A stretch of DNA of 14,345 nt from Pseudomonadota bacterium. Its GTDB lineage: Bacteria > Myxococcota_A > Polyangia > GCA-2747355. Location of the stretch: NCBI GenBank assembly GCA_016702545.1, contig JADJDT010000040.1, forward strand, positions 1 through 14,345, given 5' to 3'. A model generated the notes under the pieces. It was given only the letters and a program-made list of their open reading frames with translations. It was not told the DNA's origin and ran no database searches. Both the position numbers and the translations under genes were made by a program. This document shows, in pieces, positions 12,433-14,345 of the stretch. How positions within the stretch are numbered: position 1 is the stretch's first letter; each line of letters starts with the position of its first letter.

Positions 12433-12708
12433 ACCGGCCGTCGCGATCCTCGCGCAGCAGCTCGGCCACCCCGCGGCGACTGCGTGTGCGCTGAACGGCC
12501 TGCGGGGGGCGGTCCTCGCCCGGTCGAATCCAGCCCTCGGCGATCCGCGTCTGATCGCAGCGCGCTGCTCGGAATCGGGCTCAACAGCGCCTTGGGCCTG
12601 CCGCGGTCAGTGATGCGGATCCGCTCGCCCCCGCGCCGCGCGCTCCAGGCACTCGGAAAGGTGCTGCTTGAACTCGCGAACGCCGACATCCATGTGTCCA
12701 CATTTCAT
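12431..12708 (-). pseudogene. Phd/YefM-type antitoxin remnant (two frameshifts)
   Basis: From ATG 12708 or, better, ATG 12693, the protein begins MDVGVREFKQHLSECLERAA, the hallmark of Phd/YefM antitoxins. In a run of five G the frame then shifts: the original frame stops after RADPHH, while the next one continues GERIRITDRGRPKALLSPIP, and a second shift near 12560 leads to RIAEGWIRPGEDRPPQAVQR and GVAELLREDRDGR with a stop at 12431-12433. All family regions are present in order, so only small indels broke it. The partner toxin next to it is deleted. An extra G in a G-run can also be a sequencing error, but the toxin deletion cannot. Confidence 0.8.
12692..12703. promoter_or_regulatory. Operator-like inverted repeat at the phd start
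   Basis: ATGTGTCCACAT has perfect 5-bp arms (ATGTG/CACAT) with a two-base centre and overlaps the ATG at 12693. Phd-type antitoxins bind palindromes near their own start to repress the operon; this is a candidate site by position and symmetry only. Confidence 0.35.
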
Positions 12709-12758
12709 CCGTATTGAGGGCCCGTCAGAGCTTCCCCTAACGATCGGTGACAACCGAT

Positions 12759-13181
12759 TTACGGCACACGCCAACGCAGGCCCGGAAAGCGTGCATAGTC
12801 GCGATCCAGCGTGATCCATTCGCAACCCGACTCGATCGCGAGGGCCGCGAACCAGGCGTCGGGTACGAGGTTCCCGCGCGCGTCCGCCTCGCGACACAGC
12901 CGCGAGAAGATCGACCAGTGACCTTCGCCCGGCTGGACCGTCATGCAGTGTGCGGGCGCCAGCAGCACTTCACAGAAGCCGAGGGCCTCCGCCAGGGGGC
13001 TGGGCCTGGCGAAGACCTTGGGGTGGGTGACCACGCGCAGCACGCCGCTCAAGACCTGCGGGGCCATGCCGTAGCGCGCCTCGCCGTTGACGACGCCAGC
13101 GAGCCAGGTCCGGCAGGCGCGGTGAGAGGGCGAGTCGCTACGGAAGGCGTGCACCAGCACGTTGACGTCGGGAAGGATCAC
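12759..13181 (-). CDS. vapC: VapC-type PIN-domain toxin (second, intact module)
   Basis: A 140-residue PIN-domain ribonuclease toxin. The start MILPDVNVLVHAFR contains Asp5; LVPDAWFAALAIE contains Asp108; ITLDRDYARFPGLRW contains Asp126 and Asp128. The segment around residue 40, where related proteins often carry a Glu, reads GMAPQVLSGVLRVVTHP with Gln42, so the second active-site acid may be missing or provided elsewhere. Length and C-terminal FPGLRW are typical for this VapC group. The ATG overlaps the antitoxin stop (13178-13181), giving tight coupling. A different family from the plus-strand VapC at 11761. Confidence 0.92.
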   Translation of the reverse strand: MILPDVNVLVHAFRSDSPSHRACRTWLAGVVNGEARYGMAPQVLSGVLRVVTHPKVFARPSPLAEALGFCEVLLAPAHCMTVQPGEGHWSIFSRLCREADARGNLVPDAWFAALAIESGCEWITLDRDYARFPGLRWRVP

Positions 13182-13417
13182 GCCCCGCTCATCACGTCCT
13201 CGAGCTCGCTCGAGCGACTGAGGTCGACACCGGGCAGCACGCCGCCCGTACAGCGGGAGACGGGCAGCTCCACGCGCTCGGCGGGCGCTGCACGCCTGCG
13301 GGCGAGCACCAGTCCCAACCCCTCCTCGATCATGGCCGTCAGTGTGCGTCCCTCGCTGTGCGCACGACGCTTGGCCTTCTGTAACAGCTCATCGCGGATC
13401 CGCACGGTCGTCCTCAT
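13178..13417 (-). CDS. vapB: VapB-type antitoxin (second, intact module)
   Basis: I choose the ATG at 13417, giving 79 residues, because the protein there begins with the ribbon-helix-helix pattern MRTTVRIRDELLQKAKRRAH and SEGRTLTAMIEEGLGLVL. The 30 codons upstream are unlike a protein and run into repeat sequence. The C-terminal half (VELPVSRCTGGVLPGVDLSR and SSELEDVMSG) is the typical toxin-neutralising tail. It overlaps vapC by 4 nt. Likely autoregulated through repeats at 13416-13453. No damage seen, the only clearly complete vapBC module in this island. Confidence 0.9.
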   Translation of the reverse strand: MRTTVRIRDELLQKAKRRAHSEGRTLTAMIEEGLGLVLARRRAAPAERVELPVSRCTGGVLPGVDLSRSSELEDVMSGA

Positions 13418-13453
13418 ATGTCCGAGCATACTGCCGCTGACATCGATATGTCC
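13416..13453. promoter_or_regulatory. Paired operator-like repeats upstream of the second vapB
   Basis: ATATGTCC occurs at 13416-13423, overlapping the vapB start, and again at 13446-13453, exactly 30 bp apart, or about three helical turns. The promoter should lie here on the minus strand. Same-face repeats suit cooperative binding of a ribbon-helix-helix repressor; inferred. Confidence 0.4.
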
Positions 13454-13504
13454 AGAAGCGAGCCGCGAGTCCCCCACGTCGAATCTCCGACTACTCCAAG
13501 CTCT

Positions 13505-13631
13505 CACATCAAAGCCAAGTCCACGGTGTCGACCGCTAAGGCGAGGTCGCGGATCGGCTGGATTCGGGTTCGTTCACGGATCGGCACGTCCGTGCCGGGG
13601 CGGCGGGCGGGTGACGACCAACGTCGAGGCG
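13505..13631 (+). repeat. R2b: second copy of repeat R2
   Basis: About 127 bp, alignable to 11352-11481 over its whole length. As with R2a, an R1-like scrap (GAGTCCCCCACG at about 13467) lies just upstream. Minus-strand translations of both copies share an RTCR[PS]VN...SATSP tail, but neither is a convincing gene. From here to 13799 I see no gene, only the upstream region of the Uma2 gene. Confidence 0.75.
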
Positions 13632-13799
13632 TGGCCATAGGCCATCAGGCGGAAGGACTTCAGGGAGATGGTCGCGCGCCAGCGCTTGGCCGCCACGGCG
13701 AGGGGCCTTCGCCGCCTGTGCGACCTGCACGCCCCCGGTGGGCGCTGGGGTTGACACCCTGACGGCGCTCGTGGTCTCGCCTGTGGCACACTCGCCGCG

Positions 13800-14345
13800 A
13801 TGGGCGATCCGGCGCGACGACGGGCGGGCTATGCGGAGGTGCTGGTGGCACCGCCGCACCGAGTGGCCGAGGTGGTCGACGGCACGCTCTACGCGCAGCC
13901 GCGGCCGGCGCTGCGGCACGCGCAGGTGTCGAGCGTGCTGGGTGGCGAGCTGGGGCCGCCCTTCGGTCGCGGTCGCGGTGGACCCGGCGGCTGGATCCTG
14001 CTGGACGAGCCCGAGCTGCACCTGGGACCGGAGCCCGACATCGTGGTGCCCGATCTCGCGGGCTGGCGGCGTGTGCGGCTCCCCGAGCTGCCGGACGCAC
14101 CCTATCTGACGCTGGCGCCCGATTGGCTCTGCGAGGTCGTCTCGCCCTCGACGCAGGCACACGACCGCGTGCGCAAGCTTCCCTTGTATCGCCGCGACGG
14201 TGTGCACCATGTCTGGTTCGTCGATCCGTTGGCCCAGACGCTCGAGGTCTATCGGCTCGACGGCGAGAGTTATCGGCTGATCGCGACTTTTGGCGGCGAC
14301 GATCCGGTGCGCGCCGAGCCCTTTGACGCCATCGCGCTCGAACTG
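13800..14345 (+). CDS. Uma2-family endonuclease-like protein (3' end outside window)
   Basis: 182 residues are present and the frame is open at the window edge; Uma2 proteins are usually about 190-200 residues, so only the end is missing. These are PD-(D/E)XK-type putative nucleases of unclear function, frequent in multicopy families. The pattern is visible: Asp80 (GPEPDIVVPD), Glu112 (PDWLCEVVSPST) and Lys126 (DRVRKLPLYRRDGV), then HHVWFVDPLAQTLEVY. N-terminal AEVVDGTLYAQPRP is also typical. The ATG at 13800 fits the family N-terminus but has no strong Shine-Dalgarno. TTGACA at 13751-13756 is a -35-like hexamer without a clear -10. It stands alone next to R2b. Confidence 0.9.
   Translation, partial: MGDPARRRAGYAEVLVAPPHRVAEVVDGTLYAQPRPALRHAQVSSVLGGELGPPFGRGRGGPGGWILLDEPELHLGPEPDIVVPDLAGWRRVRLPELPDAPYLTLAPDWLCEVVSPSTQAHDRVRKLPLYRRDGVHHVWFVDPLAQTLEVYRLDGESYRLIATFGGDDPVRAEPFDAIALEL

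Noticed and set aside
13751..13756. TTGACA as a promoter for the Uma2 gene
   Set aside because: No acceptable -10 hexamer at 16-18 bp spacing; mentioned in the gene entry only.
13536..14210. 224-residue minus-strand ORF
   Set aside because: Antisense to the Uma2-family gene, which has clear family motifs on the plus strand; the rest runs into R2b.

Overview
Organism and style: a GC-rich accessory region, probably from a Myxococcota-type bacterium. This is inferred from high GC, a lipoprotein with an Asp/Gly/Ala-rich linker after its lipobox cysteine, and abundant degraded mobile DNA; the sequence alone does not prove taxonomy. No rRNA, tRNA or CRISPR array was seen. Layout: 1-2089 holds the tail of an unrecognised protein, a broken secreted-type ORF, and a translationally coupled pair (putative lipoprotein plus a frameshifted small membrane protein). 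From 2144 the window is organised by a dispersed repeat, R1 (about 135-180 bp), present in five substantial copies (2144, 6252, 6762, 8176, 9460) and a stub (11311), all in the same orientation. R1a was hit by an ISAs1-like element (2311-6208), which was itself hit by a complete IS21-family element with istA/istB (2796-5362, 6-bp target duplication). Between later R1 copies lie, one gene unit per interval and all on the minus strand: a truncated second copy of a hepT-like gene, an AAA/DUF4143 ATPase, an intact mntA-hepT toxin-antitoxin pair, and a frameshifted serine-hydrolase lipoprotein gene. The interval 11482-13504, bracketed by a second repeat family R2, holds three type II toxin-antitoxin modules: vapBC with a frameshifted antitoxin, a wrecked phd-vapC, and an intact vapBC. 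The window ends in a Uma2-family nuclease gene that runs off the edge. How it fits together: removing both insertion sequences leaves R1a and R1b almost in tandem, followed by an array of single accessory units, each with an R1 downstream of its stop codon. This resembles an integron cassette array in architecture but has no canonical attC core sites and no integrase in view. R1 also contains a window of constant length whose sequence differs strongly between copies that are otherwise almost identical. The R1 array is the best candidate here for an undescribed system. Caveat: many genes carry single-base frameshifts, several in homopolymers, so part of the decay could be sequencing error.
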